DNA from: Terebella lapidaria
Taxonomy: Eukaryota > Annelida > Polychaeta > Terebellida > Terebellidae
Length of the DNA stretch: 64,000 nt
Assembly: GCA_949152475.1 (NCBI GenBank)
Contig: OX424562.1
Location: 24,800,209-24,864,208, forward strand
Direction: 5' to 3'
Part shown: positions 23,588 through 37,070 of the stretch, in pieces
Numbering within the stretch: the first letter of the stretch is position 1
Layout of the letters: the number at the start of each line of letters is the position of its first letter
Program-made: the position numbers and the translations under genes
Notes under the pieces: model-generated
Seen by the model: only the letters and a program-made list of their open reading frames with translations
Databases searched by the model: none
Told to the model about the DNA's origin: nothing

Positions 23588-24238
23588 TGCGAAGTACCAT
23601 CATAACATATCGATAATGTTATCACGGATTTCAACAGTCGGGTAAATATGCTGAATAACCTTATTCCATTCTGTTACACCCAATGTAAAGTATGCTTTGT
23701 TTAAATCTTACTGTATGTCCTTGTATGTTTTCCTTTTGTGGGATCTTTCATCTCAGCATGTTAATAATTTCTATGTCAGTTGGAGAAAGGCAGTTATATT
23801 ACTCATGAAACTTCCCAATATCACACATTGTAACCTATTACCTCTCATTTGTGATGATATCAATGTTGAAGACCAGTTGTGTAAAAGGTGTATTAAGTTT
23901 ATAACATCTGCAATCAAAACTGATAATTCTATCAAAAAAACTGTGTGCAACCTTGGCATTGAATGGTAGTGGATCATCTGTTTGTAATAGTATAACGCAC
24001 GTGTGTAACAAATTCTCATACCCCGCTGCTTATTGGGTGAACAAAAATATCTACCGAACCAAGCCGTGGATCCTGTGCTTGAGATACTAGCTAGTATGGT
24101 AAGAGATATCATCAATTGTGATTCCGGATATTATATGTGTTATGCACTGAGTGACGTTGTGTTTTGTATTCTGTGTTTACATGTTAATCACACTTTTGTG
24201 TGTGTACCTTGAATACAAATAAAGATATGTATATAACA
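23588..24238 (+). mobile_element. LINE 3' fragment (post-reverse-transcriptase region)
   Basis: An open stretch of 90 codons (23697-23969) reads SYCMSLYVFLLWDLSS, VSWRKAV and LPNITHCNLLPLICDD, then CKRCIKFITSAIKTDN. This is the C-terminal region typical of non-LTR retrotransposon ORF2. The copy has no reverse transcriptase core and is therefore 5'-truncated. It ends in an AAATAAAGATATG tail. Copy A lacks it at the aligned point (about 15845-15865), which bounds the insertion between TTGAAATT and GCTTTAAGC; GTATAT flanks both sides. The clade is uncertain (CR1/Rex1-like). Confidence 0.75.
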
Positions 24239-25099
24239 AAGCTTTAAGCTGGCATTTTCATCTAATTATGGTGGTGTGATGATGAATGGGGCATGTTTAA
24301 TAATATATGCAATCGACAGCTGGCAGCACTGCTGTTGGGGGTAAATATGAGTCAATATTCTGTTTTTTTCTGGCGTTATCAATATAAACATAATTTTATC
24401 GCCATAGTATGTCATTGTTGATCACAGACGATATCCGTTTAGTGATTTTGGGCCAATTACAATGCTGTCCCCCCTCCCCGTTGAACGGGTATATAACATG
24501 CCCCACTGTTTACATACAAGAGTAATAAAACGCGTGAGAGCATGAGAGCACGCGTGTATTTCTTGTTGAAGTCTTGTCTGAAAAGTCTCACATCAAAGGA
24601 TTCGGTTTTTCATTTGACCAGACGAAATGTCACAAATTTGGCGGCAGATGAAAGTCAAATTGCTGACAGATGAACCTTTCTGGCATTCCTGGAAGTATAC
24701 ACGGCGTTCGACACCCCTGCAACAGTCGAACATGAAACCAATGCCAGTTTTGCAAGTATTCCGTGTATTTATACTTTCTGTGGATCATGTTTTTTTCAAT
24801 ACTACCAAAACACTGTTTTTTTTTGTTATGCAGCAATTGCTCATGAAATGTTACATCATAGGTGTGAAATACGAAATGACTTTATATTGTTAATATAAAA
24901 ATAATGACGTAAATATTGATGTTTTATATTGTTAATATAAAAAAATGTAATTGCGTGTCATTCGAACCTATGAATTTTTGGGTAATGATTGGGTAATAGT
25001 CATTGGCTGGCGAAATTGGCAATTTCTTCGCATGTAAGATTTTATATCATGAATGGAACGTTTATTCAGAATCAGCATTCACACAACACCAAAAAACTT

Positions 25100-25290
25100 A
25101 CACATCTTACAAGACGAACAGCCAGCTATGTCTTATGGATCTGTCATCGTTATTGGATCAGGAATGTAATCAATCACGGAATTTTGCCCATCGTCTTGTG
25201 ATTGGTACGTCTAATATGTTATTGATCCACGCTAACGAGCTCTTCTCATAATCTTAGCACTACTTCTTCTCGACATATTTGCGAGTGGAA
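25100..25290 (+). repeat. Module M5, copy B2
   Basis: GCCAGCTATGTCTTATGGAT, CTGTCATCGTTATTGGATCAG, GAATGTAATCAATCACGGAA. The frame DLSSLLDQECNQSRN is open over about 80 codons. Confidence 0.7.
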
Positions 25291-28009
25291 TGAATGAACA
25301 GTTATATATATTTGCCTATACATGGACTAATATTATCGATAGTATGCCTTTGTATGTTTTGAAAAGGCTCTTAAATGAAACCAAAGCTGATGTCATGAGA
25401 ATTAGATTATATCGCATGTTATAACTTCTGTATGTCCAGGCGACTGCTCGAAACATTCTTACTTCAATATCGATAATGTAACATGATATGTTCACGCAGA
25501 CACGATACACCACAACCAATACATGTACATGACGACTTGCAATAGTATAGTTACTTGACATTAAAAATATCAAACTGAACGGATTTTGGCATTAGTTTTG
25601 TGTACTTCTAGGTTCTTGGAGTACGGATTCTAAGCATTAGCGAGTCCATGTATCTCGTTGAAGACTCTCACATTTCCGCTATCTGTTTCTATGTTTTGAT
25701 TGGACAATGTGAGACACCCCTCAAAGTCGTCGATGTAGTGGGATATACTGGAAAGACAGGTCTTTGTCATGCATTGAGATACGAATGTAATATTGTTTAA
25801 CGAGTAGAAACGATTTGCATTGAAAAAATCGATTTTCATGTATTCGCCCTGTTGAATATTTTGTCACAAAATTCTTCCAATTATTGTCCTGAAATACTTG
25901 GAATACAATATGAGGTATCATGATAATGGATATGTTGTAATTGTTTTTTGTTTTTTTGCAAAATGCAAAACTTGGAATGGAGTAACTATCGCCTCATGAC
26001 CGTGTCGTCTTGTGTAATGGTGACGAAGGCCTGTAAATTTTCAATACGACTGCATTTTGCATGTCATTCCTCGCCTGACCTATCTGAATTGCTCCTCTAT
26101 TATGTTACATGCAAGTACCAAATGGTTGAACCGTTCCTCTGATATTGATGTGTATATTCAGTTGGTTAGTATGCTATGCACTAGTTATAAATAAATGTTC
26201 TTATCTCGGACAGTGCCAATCATTGTTGATTGGCTGTGTCAAGATATGGCAGGTTTTCATATCATTATGAAACGTTGTAACATTGTTACTGCTGAGTGAT
26301 CAATGAGATCAGTCACTGTAATACGTTTCTCTTGATCTCTCGAACTAGCATGTCATCGATCCACACTAACGAGACGATGTCTGCTGTCACATGGTGAAGC
26401 ATCCTGTGGAAGGAGAAGAAGGGTTTCTCATGTAAACGATTCCTTGCCATTAAATGACAAGGAACCGGTCATTTATCAGGGATTTCAGAAATATGAGTCG
26501 ATGTTATTTTCTAGGTGTTGTCTGTAGGGCTATATTAAATTATGATTAAGCGAAACAAAGCACACGTGTAATAGTCGTATACGTTATTTTATGATTAAAA
26601 AGAAGCATCAAATATTGAATATAAGTTATCCATTATGGATAACTTCTCACAAGAAATATGGTTGTTCAATCAACACGAATAAGGTAGAATGCATTTGGAA
26701 AATGTAGTGTTTCATTCTGATAAATTTTGCATGTAACATTTGTTTCTATACGTCAAATGTCCCTTCCTTTTTATATCAGCTTTTTACTTATGTTGCCCCA
26801 GATAATTTTATGAAATGCAGCTTCAAAGTTCCTATTGGAAAAAAACAATTGAATCAGACTTGAATAAATAGAAACCTCCTTCCACAATAAAATGACAGTC
26901 ATTGGATTTTATCACTGTTCGCGTTGATGAACCATTTTAGTATATACACTGAACAAAGTGATGAAGTGATACAACTACCAATAACAGACCAATAAATATG
27001 TTCAAGGTATTCTGACTGATTGGTATCAAGGTCGCGTTCTTTTAAGCCCGAAAAAAAAACTTACAACGAACTTTCAAAATAGTTCCAAGTCTGGTAAGGT
27101 TTTCTCTCAGACATTCAACAATTATTCAGCGATTACATCCACACCACGCCAAAGAATATACACATGGAACAGTAAATAACATGAGGGAGCTTCAGCAATG
27201 TCTAATGGTTTTGCCATTGCCATTTGGTCAGGAAGGTGACGGAATTCTGGCCTATATCTCGTGGTTGCTACGAGTAATATGTTAATGATTCATGCCATCG
27301 AGCCTCTTTTATCCCTGTCCGAGCGACGACATCACCAGTATGTAATGTGTGCTTCAACTTATTAACACAAACAGAATCAAAATGATGACAATGCCAAACC
27401 TATACTTTCCCTCGAAAATTGTAGTCATATTAGACCTACCTGATCGGGCCATGATTATGGACAAATACTGGGTAACATTTCTGATTTGTACTAATATTGT
27501 ACTGAACAAACCCACAAAAATAGGCCAACTTTCTAAGTTTATTTGGATACTGAGAATGTTGTTGGTCATAACCATAATTTTACCATCTCATGTAATATAT
27601 TGTTTTTGCTAATAATCTGAAAACAAACATCTTCAGATGAACGAAAGTAGGGGACCAGGTTATCAGAATCGATAGCTACATGATGTTTGCAAGATGAAAA
27701 TCGGCAATGAAAATGATCCAAGTAAACAAGAGGCAGTTTAATGTTGTAATTCTCTAGTTCTGTTGTTTGTACAGTGCATATAGTGGCCATCTTTGCAAAT
27801 ACACAGGTATTAGACCTTCTGTTCTCGTGTCTATAAACCTGCAACCTAATATTCATGAAAATCCACTGCATGGCATCTTATATTGTAGTCGCTTAGTAAA
27901 TATAACTGTTGACATAGACAATTATTGGAATACGTTTATATTGTGGCACCTGGGAAGATTGCTTAATGAAGCTAGATACCTATCGAAGCTATAATTGTCT
28001 GAACTTTCT

Positions 28010-28240
28010 GGATCAATGAACGTAAGCGAGTGGACATTTCTGAAGGTTGTCAGTGCCAATGTACAGAATAAAGGTGGTTGTTGAGTGGTTTGAACAGGTT
28101 GATTCGCTGATTGGAGCGCGCTTTTTGATGAGCTTAATGGACGCTTACAGTTGACCACTCTCACTGATGAGGCACACGGGTCGAGGGAAACTCAAAGTGC
28201 GCTTCCATTTGCCGACTGGGAGATGTAATTGAAACTAAGT
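28010..28240 (+). repeat. Module M1, copy C
   Basis: Very similar to 20216-20440. A small length difference near GATTGGAGCGCGCTTTTTGAT shifts the frame seen in copy B. Confidence 0.7.
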
Positions 28241-28429
28241 AGTGGATTTAATGATTCGGCGTCTCGTATAATCTACCAGTCATATATTCGTATAATATCA
28301 TCAAGTACACAATGACATAATATATGGGTAATTTAAAATATGGATTTCCATTGCAGTAAGAATATTTGATTTGAAAGTCATTCGAACAAATGCCGTTTGA
28401 CAATCTGCTTCGTGTATTCTAGTCATGAC

Positions 28430-28830
28430 TGGCCAGTACATTTACAGTAATTACAATTCTCAGCACTTGGATACCACACATCATTGTATCCAAGAATGCA
28501 TTGGCATCGATGAAGAGAAAACATGCGGTTGTGTTAGGTTTTATATCCAACTGGCGTTGCTCCCCACGCATTGATGAATATTGCAGATGCCTTTCTGTTA
28601 ACGAGGTTAACTGACACAATCACATGGAGTAATCGAGGACAGGCGTGGAAATGTAATTTGCTATCACCGCATTACGTAATTCTGCTGTTATTCCCAGTCG
28701 TGCGCCTTGTCGATTGATGCGACTTGTCTCTTAACTGGGGCAACTGATTCCCCGGCCCAGTAATACTCGTGATCGATAGGACCAGTTTCCAAGATATTTA
28801 AATTCCCACTTGATTTTTAGTTCCCGTGAC
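28430..28830 (+). repeat. Module M2, copy C
   Basis: Full module with ATTACGTAAT at 28671-28680 and CTGGGGCAACTGATTCCCCGG followed by CCCAGTAATACTCG. It continues into GATCGATAGGACCAG and CAAGATATTTAAATTCCCAC as in copy A. Confidence 0.75.
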
Positions 28831-30747
28831 AATCTACTGAACGCGTCTTGAAATAAAATGGGCTGGATTGGATGTATTGTCTATCTCTGGGATTGCCAAT
28901 TAGGTATATGTCCATGCCTTGGCATTATGTTACCAAGAATAATGGAGAGTCTATAATATTCTTGATGCTACTGACCACATACATGCGAAAACACTTCTCT
29001 TACAATAACAAATTGACAAATGAATTTGGTTCGATGATTTTACAAGTATTTTGGGTTCGATGAGCTGAAAAGAGGAAAATGCCGTATTCTGTTTTCACTT
29101 TGAGTTATGCACCGAACAGAGGTTCATACACATATCCATTAATGATTGTGTTCATCACGAAATGTTTGTTGTGCTAGAGAATTGTATATGTCCCTTGAGG
29201 CTTTCAAAGCAACTTATACAATATATTATATATATACATACATGTTATGTCCTGATCAATAAGCAATGTACTCGCTGATGACTCAAGTTGCTCTACGATT
29301 ATTATCATTTGAGAAGTATTCCTTCTGCGGCCCAAGTATCATACACTGCGCCGTAATACTGCTCGCCCACTAAATTAAAACGTGTTAATGTGTTCATGCA
29401 AATGATTCAATGCAAAATCTGGCAACACGTGGAACTCCTGGATTGTTGTCATACGTAATTCAGTACATTGGAGAAATACGTAATCCTATACATATAGTTT
29501 TATGGACATGATTTTCAGTTCCTGAAATATGATATACAAGAACACGGATACAGTGAAGGAACATACCATTTGATGGCTGATTGATGAAGACTCTATCACC
29601 GCTTTTTCTACTGGAATCGTTCGGAACCTGTTTTCCATCAGCGCTCCAATCAAGCGGGCCACAACACTTCAGTCAGCGCCATTTTTAAATATTTTGCTCT
29701 CAGCCATGGTAGGGCTATTATTTAAAAAAACATGTATAAATATCACATTGAAATGTTTCCATAAACACTCGTACATTGTAGCCATAACCTCAGTAGTGAA
29801 GGATTACATTTTCAAACCAGCCTATATCGGCTGTAACATTTTTGGGAATCCCTAAACTGGTATGTTTAGAGTAGAATTCAATATGTAAATAATTGGTTAA
29901 AATGTCCACTGTTTTCGGTGTTTTGTCCCCCAGTATCCATTGGTTCATTGTTATGTAATTTGTGACAAGCAAGTACCCATTCGATAGCATTTTTTGTCCC
30001 CCCCCCCGCTCAATTTTCCAAATATTTACTGCAACACACATGTAAAAATGAGTTCAGCTTCTGGGGCCTGTTCTCAACTATATTGCAGGTCCTCACGTAA
30101 TAATATTTTGATATGAAATAAATGAACAAGTGAACGGTGGAAAAGGAAAGGAAGCTATTTTCACTATACTTATTACTATTTAAGGTGATATCTGTATTGT
30201 ACATCTTCGTATATCACGAGTTTCAATGACGAATAATGATGGTTTTGCTTCCATGAATTATGCCATTTATTTCTCTTGAAAAATATTTCAGTACTTAAAT
30301 GTTCTCATCCAGACCAGCGATTTCAGAACGTCTTCACTCACAGAGGTCTAAGGAAAATCCCCATATTCCGATATGATGATTTTCGGAACCTCAGGTGATT
30401 ATATAGCGAACATCCTTATCATTATGTCTTATGAATCCGTCATCGCAATGGATTGGGATTATTACTAGTATTTTACTAGTATTTGCCTGCACACCCATTT
30501 CCATACGAATAAAACTGAATGCATAGCAAACATCTGAGCTCATCTCGGTTTCCGCGTCAGGTTTTGTCTGCTTATGGATCATTGGAGTATGTCCAGTTAA
30601 ATGAATATAGTAAGATGCTATATGATCATAACATGTATATGTTCGTGTGTTTGGAATCTATGTTGTTTTCTCTGATGAGTAGTTGTATTATAAACATAAA
30701 TTTACTTTAGAAACAGATGGTTTACAAAGGGCACCCTGCTGAAAATC

Positions 30748-31110
30748 GCCAGTACATTTACAGTAATTACAATTCCAAGCACTGGGAATACCATACATGC
30801 ATTGGCATCGATGAGGAAAGAACAGACGGTTTTAGATCCAATTGTCCTTGCTTCCCACGCATTGATGAAGATTGCAAATGCCTCGCTGTTAACGAGGTTA
30901 ACTGACACAATCACATGGAGTAATGTAGGACGGTCGTGGAAATGTAATTTGCTATCACCGAGTTACGTAATTCTGATTTCATTCCCAGCCGAGCGCCTTG
31001 TCCATTGATGCGGCTTGTCTCGTAGCTGGGGCGACTGATTCCCCGGCCCAGTTATACTCGTTATCGATAGGACCAGTTTCCAAGATATTTTATTTCTCAC
31101 TTGATTTTCA
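30748..31110 (+). repeat. Module M2, copy D
   Basis: Contains RIDEDCKCLAVNEVN in one frame, GTTACGTAAT at 30962-30971 (one mismatch to the palindrome), and GGGGCGACTGATTCCCCGGCC. A length change upstream breaks the longer frame seen in copy A. Confidence 0.75.
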
Positions 31111-31789
31111 GTTCCCATAGAAGAGATTGGACGTATTGTATATCTCTGGGATTGCCAATCGAGGATGTGTCTATGCCTTGGCAATATGCTACTGACAAAT
31201 TGCGACAGTACTTATCTTATAATAACTAATTGACACGTTAGCATGGTTTGCTCATTTCAAAAGTATTTTGGGTGCCTTGATCGGAAGACAAGAATATGTC
31301 ATATTTTATGTTCATGCACCGAACGGATGGACTACATACACGCATCCATTAATGATTGTGTAAATCAGAAATGGTTGTTGTGTTAGAGATTAATATATAT
31401 ATACTCATGAGGCTTGAAAAAAATATCAACAAAGTACATCTATACATGATATGTCCTGATCACCATGTACTCGCCGATGGTTCAAATTGCTCTATGCTTA
31501 TTATCTTTAGATAACTATTATCTCTGCCCTACCAATACACAGACATACATAATTTCTTAACATTCAGACTATAGATAGTACCTCAGATGACTGAGATCAA
31601 CCATTAAGAGTTTGTCATGTCATCATTAAGGATTAACGTATTTTCTTTCACCACTACAGTGCATTGTTGTTATAGTTCACAAAAGGTTAATACGGTATCA
31701 CATCACATTGCAGGCATTTTCAGCGATTTCAAAACGTCTTCATTCACACAAGTCTATGAATTTCCTTTCTCACAGGTGATTACATAAAG

Positions 31790-31930
31790 AATATTCTTAT
31801 GAATCCGTCATCGCAATGAATCAGGATTGTGATCAATCGAGGTATTCTTGCCACCATCCCTCGGCTGTTACAACTAAGATGTCCCTGATCCAGACTGATG
31901 AGCTCACGTCTCCATCTCAGCAACAAAATC
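31790..31930 (+). repeat. Module M5, copy D
   Basis: CTTATGAATCCGTCATCGCA, then ATCAGGATTGTGATCAATCG, CCACCATCCCTCGG and TGATCCAGACTGATGAGC. Confidence 0.65.
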
Positions 31931-33679
31931 ATGATCTCACCGTTGTGCGAGTGTTTTTCCTCCCGCACGTGAAATGAGAGCTATACAAAGATGTATATCA
32001 GTTACTTTATTGGGTCTTGAGCTATGGACAAACATGTGTTAAAAAGGTAAAATCGTTGAAATCGCTGAAAACTATGGTTGTATCATAAAAGTTATTAAGG
32101 AACTGAGTGCACATGAAAAGTTCACTTCGAGTCATTTTCCCCACACATCTTCATTACCAGTATTCGCCTTCACACCAATTTTCATATGAATAAAACTGTG
32201 TGCATAGCAAACAACTCAGCTCATCTCGGTTCCCGCGTGAGGTTTTGTCTGCTTATGGACCATTGGAGTATGAATTCCACGCATTAATGGATCGATGTGT
32301 CTTTGGGGGACTCTCATAGTTCTGCAATCTGTTTCTATATTTGGAGTGGACAATGTAATCCTTCAAAACGTCGATGTGTTGGGACGTACTGGGAAAATTG
32401 TTTGTGGTCTACCTTTTGAGCTGCAGTTTCTGAATAGCTTCAGTTGATGGGTTCGAATATGCTTATTTCAAGCATAAAGTGGCGAATGGTGTTCTGATCT
32501 ATTGCATTGTAATGTGTATATCCCGCTATCAGCTGGAAACAACCCGACAAGCCAACAACCCAAAACACAACAAAGGTATAAACTATATATGAGAATATAT
32601 AATGGAAATTAATCGAGTATACAATTTTGATTGTTATTTGTACCGTCCATAGAGAAATTCTCATGTTCAGATACACAAATATTTAGATCACGTATTCGTT
32701 TACCAATATGCATTTTATTCGGAACGTGCATGCGGAAGCTCAAGTTATGAAATATATGTACTCGACTGGACAAGCATTTTGTGGAAACAACAGCAAGGTA
32801 ATACAGTTGTTCATATACTTGGTGAAACATACCAAACTTTGAATATTAAACACTGGGGAAATTAAAGCAGTGTGTTTAATAAAATCTATATTATAACACT
32901 GTACGCTAGAGTAAACATACTTTTCCTCGTCAAGGTTGATCGTAAGTACCTCGATCAATATAACTTTGCTGCCGGTTTCATATAGTTGCACATTGTCTGT
33001 AAACTGCATTACAAACATAATTAAATGATAAGCTGCAGTGAATATTACAATCGATTAAAAAATGTAATTAATAAGTATGCCACTAGATTGATTTGAATAC
33101 GTCGACATGGTCCATTGACTAAACTAAATACATTAACCGTGGCCTCCATGAGGAATAATTGCACCATACTCAATAATACTGTATTGTAAGTGGTACAGAT
33201 GTCTGGATCAGTGAACTAACTTGAGTAATAACCCTGCTAATGACGATAATAACAGGTATAACTCGTATAAGCCTCTAAAACTCGTATAAGCCTCACTGAA
33301 TGCTGTCAGTGTTTATGTAGGGAACAAAAATGGTTGCTAAGTTGTTCGAACAGGGTTCTCCTCGATAAAGGTCGACATTCATCCAGTCGAAGTGAAGATG
33401 TACACGGGTCTATGGGAGCCTGAAGTGCTCTTCGATTTGTGAAAGGTATACCAGTTTCTTTGAAGTGTCGTACAAGCAATTGCGGCAGCTCATTGAAATC
33501 GAAGGCTGGAGTTCATTAATTCTGTGTATTTCATAACCATCCAGCCATGTATTCTAATATTATTAGTGATCACATAATGACACTAGTTATGGCTATTTTG
33601 CATGTTCATCTACAATATAACATGTATCAACGGATGGCGTTTTCGACGTTTTGTACTACCTGAGTCAAGATTGGACACA

Positions 33680-34017
33680 CGCCAGTAGGTATAATGCCAA
33701 TTCCAATCACCAAAATTAGGATCTTAAACACACCATTGACAAGCGGAAACACGTATGAGTGGCTGTGTGGAACAATAACTATAATGTTTACCCACACATT
33801 GAGTAAGATTACACATGCCTTGCTGTTAACAAGGTTAGCAGGTTAACTGACACAATCACAAACTGTAAACGAGATCGGGTGTGGAAATATAATTTACTCT
33901 CACTGGATAACACAATTCTATCAACACTATTCCAGATATTATTTCGCCTGATCTGTCCCTGACGAACCCCCACCAAGGATTGTGATTAGTCTTGTTCCTG
34001 GGGCGACTGTTCCGCGG
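33680..34017 (+). repeat. Module M2, copy E
   Basis: TTGCTGTTAACAAGGTTAGC, then GTGGAAATATAATTTACTCT and GGGGCGACTGTTCCGCGGA. The ATTACGTAAT site is eroded here (GATAACACAATTC). Copies E and F share an extra AGCAGG-type hexamer after AACAAGGTT. Confidence 0.7.
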
Positions 34018-34025
34018 ACTCATTA

Positions 34026-35012
34026 CAAGGACGCAACCAGGGTTTAAAAGTTCGGGGGGGGGGGGGTCTGGGTCCAATGTTTCCGAGCGCCGAAGGCACG
34101 AAGAACTTACAGCCGGCGGTCTGGGGGATAGCTATGTCACTTTTGAAGTGTGTTCTGAATGCCTATAATATACTACTATATACTATATTTATTAGCTTCA
34201 CTCCTGGAACAACATGTATATGTATACTCTGACTTTTTATACCATTTTTTGCTGATAATCTCGCGATGCTAAATCGTATTATAATTTTGCACACTTCAAT
34301 TGAGAGTTAAACGGCAACTCTCTGCCGAATTTCAGACCTCGATTGCAAAAAATTGAAGAAGTTCGCAATCTACCCCAATATTGACATTAGCCAAATCATA
34401 GACATTTTGGGTCAACGCAAGAATTTGTGCATGTTCTCGCTTTTGTAGTGTTGCATTCTTTAAAATTTAACATGTTTGTGTAGAATAGGCTACACTCATA
34501 ATGTGTCTTTTGCTCCAATACTATACAACAATACTTCGAATCCTGAAGGATGTAAACATGACCAAATCTCCAAATTTGCTCAGATTCCTGAATTCCCGCT
34601 TTGGGCTGAAATTTAACATAGGAATAGTTTGCCATCTTTTTCAATTTTCGGGCTAGTTCGATAAAAAAAATTGCCGTTTGACTCTCAGGTGAAGTATGCC
34701 ATTTATCATCCCGAAAATATCAGCAACAAACAATGTAAACGAGTTAGAAAAAAGAGAGTATATGCATGATACGTGGTCACAGATTTGGTGTTCAACAACA
34801 TAATATATACATACATTATGGTGTTCACATATTGCATGTTGATACAAACACCAATACCGTAATGATGCAGTTGGTGATATATTGTTTTGAATTTGTTACT
34901 TCCCGTCATACTTTGCGAAGTGCCACTAAATATTCACTTTGAAAGATGGGGGTCACATCAAAAGTTGGTGTGACCCCACCCCACCCCGATCCAACCAGTT
35001 GTTGCGCCCTTG
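34026..35012. mobile_element. Non-autonomous hAT-like element
   Basis: The inverted ends read CAAGGACGCAAC and, on the other strand, CAAGGGCGCAAC. They are flanked by 8-bp direct repeats ACTCATTA (34018-34025) and GCTCATTA (35013-35020), with one mismatch. An 8-bp duplication and a CA-start, G-rich terminus fit the hAT superfamily. A run of 13 G lies just inside the left end, followed by CCGAGCGCCGAAGGC. It contains no transposase frame. It splits module M2 of unit E; copies F and G show the uninterrupted site. Confidence 0.75.
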
Positions 35013-36729
35013 GCTCATTACCACCCATGATATTATGGGCTGGTAAAGATCGGATATACATTGTATTGGCTGACTCTGGGATTGTCGTTTGGGTAATACC
35101 GTGTGTCTATTAATCGATGATGTGTTACTGAAAACACACAACATATATGCGTCAGCACTACACTTATGAAAAACAGTTGGTACATAGGTATTCAAAGAAT
35201 ACTGGATACCACAGGCATTGAAGGTCATGCTGTCATAACTCCCTATGAGTGCTACATTATACTTTCAGACTGAATTTCCACAATATACACCTGACACTCT
35301 GAATTCTCTAATAATTCTCTAATAATATCAATGCAATAACTATCAACTAGACTCGTGTTGATGATTTTGTTTCTCAGAAGTGTGTGTTGTTTCTGAGAAT
35401 AGTAGAAGTTTCAAAAATGCACTACACGTTACTTAAAATATTGTTTATGTGGTGCTCGAACATACAGTATGCCTTTGACATCCAATCCTTGTTTTGAGTG
35501 GGGATTTTGTTTCCCTGAAAATGCCCTGACTGACATGATGTCAGTTGGTGGGATATAACAAAGCTACATGACTCAGGTGCTTCCTGGAGGGTTAATAGGC
35601 AGGCCGGTATTGATCTACGTGTTGGATTACGTGTTTTTTTCTCATCTGCTCTTTGTTTGGGATCGTTATGTGATAAGCCTAGTTACGTTGATGAGCGAGC
35701 ATGCAGTCGGAAAGCTCGCTTCCAACAACCAAGACGCTGCAGAGTGAACGCTATTGATGCTACAACTGAAATCGAACAAACCGAATATAAACAGTCGGAT
35801 TCACCTCAAAGCACTGTCTATTGTTCCTGCATTTCACACACACTTGAGATTATATTTCTTTCTCAGTATACGTTGAAGTAAAGAATGATGATGAGAAAGT
35901 GAAGCATCGCCCTATGTTTTGCTTATCTTACCAATAAACGTGTTGAGTTTCAACACTGCATGTTTACACGTCAGGATTTCAGGAGTTGTAATTTATTTCA
36001 AGTCCCTTGCAAGCGCATCTCGATATGAAAGTGCATGTTTAGTAATTCACGCAATTAAAGATATATATTTAATAAAGATACTCAACATTGTTTTAGTGTA
36101 ATATCTCTATCTTCATTGTGAAGATGTTCAACATTGTTTTTAATGTGAAATCTCTACATTGCATGCCGATACTTCTTGAATAAGTGGTTAATGTTAGTTT
36201 TATTCCATTCCCATGAGTTATACCTTATTTCTCATAGGAATCTTTTCATAATTGTATGATGCAATAATAATACTATATTATAAGTGGTAGAGATATCTGG
36301 ATCAGTGAAATAAATTGACTGAATAATCATGCTAATAACGATAATAGCAGGTATATTTCCGAATCTTGTCAGTGTTTATGTAAGGAACACAGATGAGTGA
36401 TAAGCTGTTTGAACAGGTTTTTCAATGATTGTCTAATGGAGGTCGACATTTATCCAGTCGTAGTGGAGAGGCACATGGGTCTATGGAAGCTGGAAGTGCT
36501 CTTCCTCTTTTTATGAGAGGTATGTCAATGGTTTTAAAGTGTCGTACTGTATTGAGCAGGTAATCATCCAGCCATGTTTTCTTATAGTATTAGCGATTTC
36601 ACAATGATGTTAGTTATCGTTATTTTACATGACCATCTACAGTGTAACATATGTTGTTGATTTGTAAATGTTCTACCAACGGATGGCGTTTTCAACGTTT
36701 TGTTCGCCTATCTTAATTTAGACTGGACA

Positions 36730-37070
36730 CATACCAGTACGTTTAATGTCAATCTCAGCCACCATGAATTAAGATATTAAACACGCCATTGACAATTAAA
36801 CAATAACTGTGATGTTTACCCACGTATTGAGGAAGGTTGTAAATGCCTTGTTGCTAACAAGGTTAGCCGGTTAACCGACACAATCACAACGGTAAACGAG
36901 ACAGGGCGTGGAAATATAATTTACTCTCACTAGATTACATAATTCTATCAATATTATTTTGCCTGATTTCTCCCTGACGACCCCCCAAAAACGAGTTGTG
37001 ATTCGTCTTGTTTCTGGGGCGACTGCTTCCCGGGCCCGGTACCACTCATGATTTCGCAGGGTTTCATGAA
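36730..37070 (+). repeat. Module M2, copy F
   Basis: A frame with YPRIEEGCKCLVANK adjoins AAG|GTTAGC. ATTACATAAT at 36934-36943 is one base from the palindrome. GGGGCGACTGCTTCCCGGGCCC closes the module. Confidence 0.7.

Larger units (their letters stand above)
19491..27301 (+). repeat. Higher-order array copy B
   Basis: A 7,811-bp unit from GCCTCTTTTATCCCTGTCC to the same sequence at 27302. It contains M1 (20216), M2 (20645), M3 (20975), M5 (22130 and 25100), M6 (22475 and 25615), the SGVHY exon-like frame (22996) and a LINE insertion. The 24.24-27.30 kb stretch parallels 15.86-19.49 kb of copy A, and 19.49-22.25 kb parallels 27.30-30.46 kb of copy C. No other gene is evident. Confidence 0.85.
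27302..30460 (+). repeat. Higher-order array copy C (truncated)
   Basis: Starts like copy B and follows it through M1 (28010), M2 (28430), M3 (29250) and the start of M5. It breaks at about 30460, after ATCGCAATGGATTGGGA, into older-unit sequence. An unmatched stretch at 28.92-29.24 kb is present in C but missing from B; parts of it match copy D. No gene is convincing here. Confidence 0.8.
30461..33165 (+). repeat. Array unit D
   Basis: An older unit lacking M1. M2 is at 30748, M3-type sequence at 31128-31520, the first half of M4 at 31565-31680, M5 at 31790-31930 and M6 at 32215-32400. Its left edge (30470-30600) is repeated at 32150-32275, just before M6. The region 32.43-33.16 kb holds nothing I recognise. 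Confidence 0.7.
33166..36255 (+). repeat. Array unit E
   Basis: M1 at 33205-33440, M2 at 33680-34017 (split by a hAT-like insertion and resuming at 35013), M3-type sequence at 35050-35430, and M4 second half at 35520-35640. It then runs into sequence shared with unit F (GAAAGCTCGCTTCCAACAA at 35710 and 37900). M5 and M6 are missing. A 74-codon frame at 35657-35881 is not kept in unit F. Confidence 0.7.
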
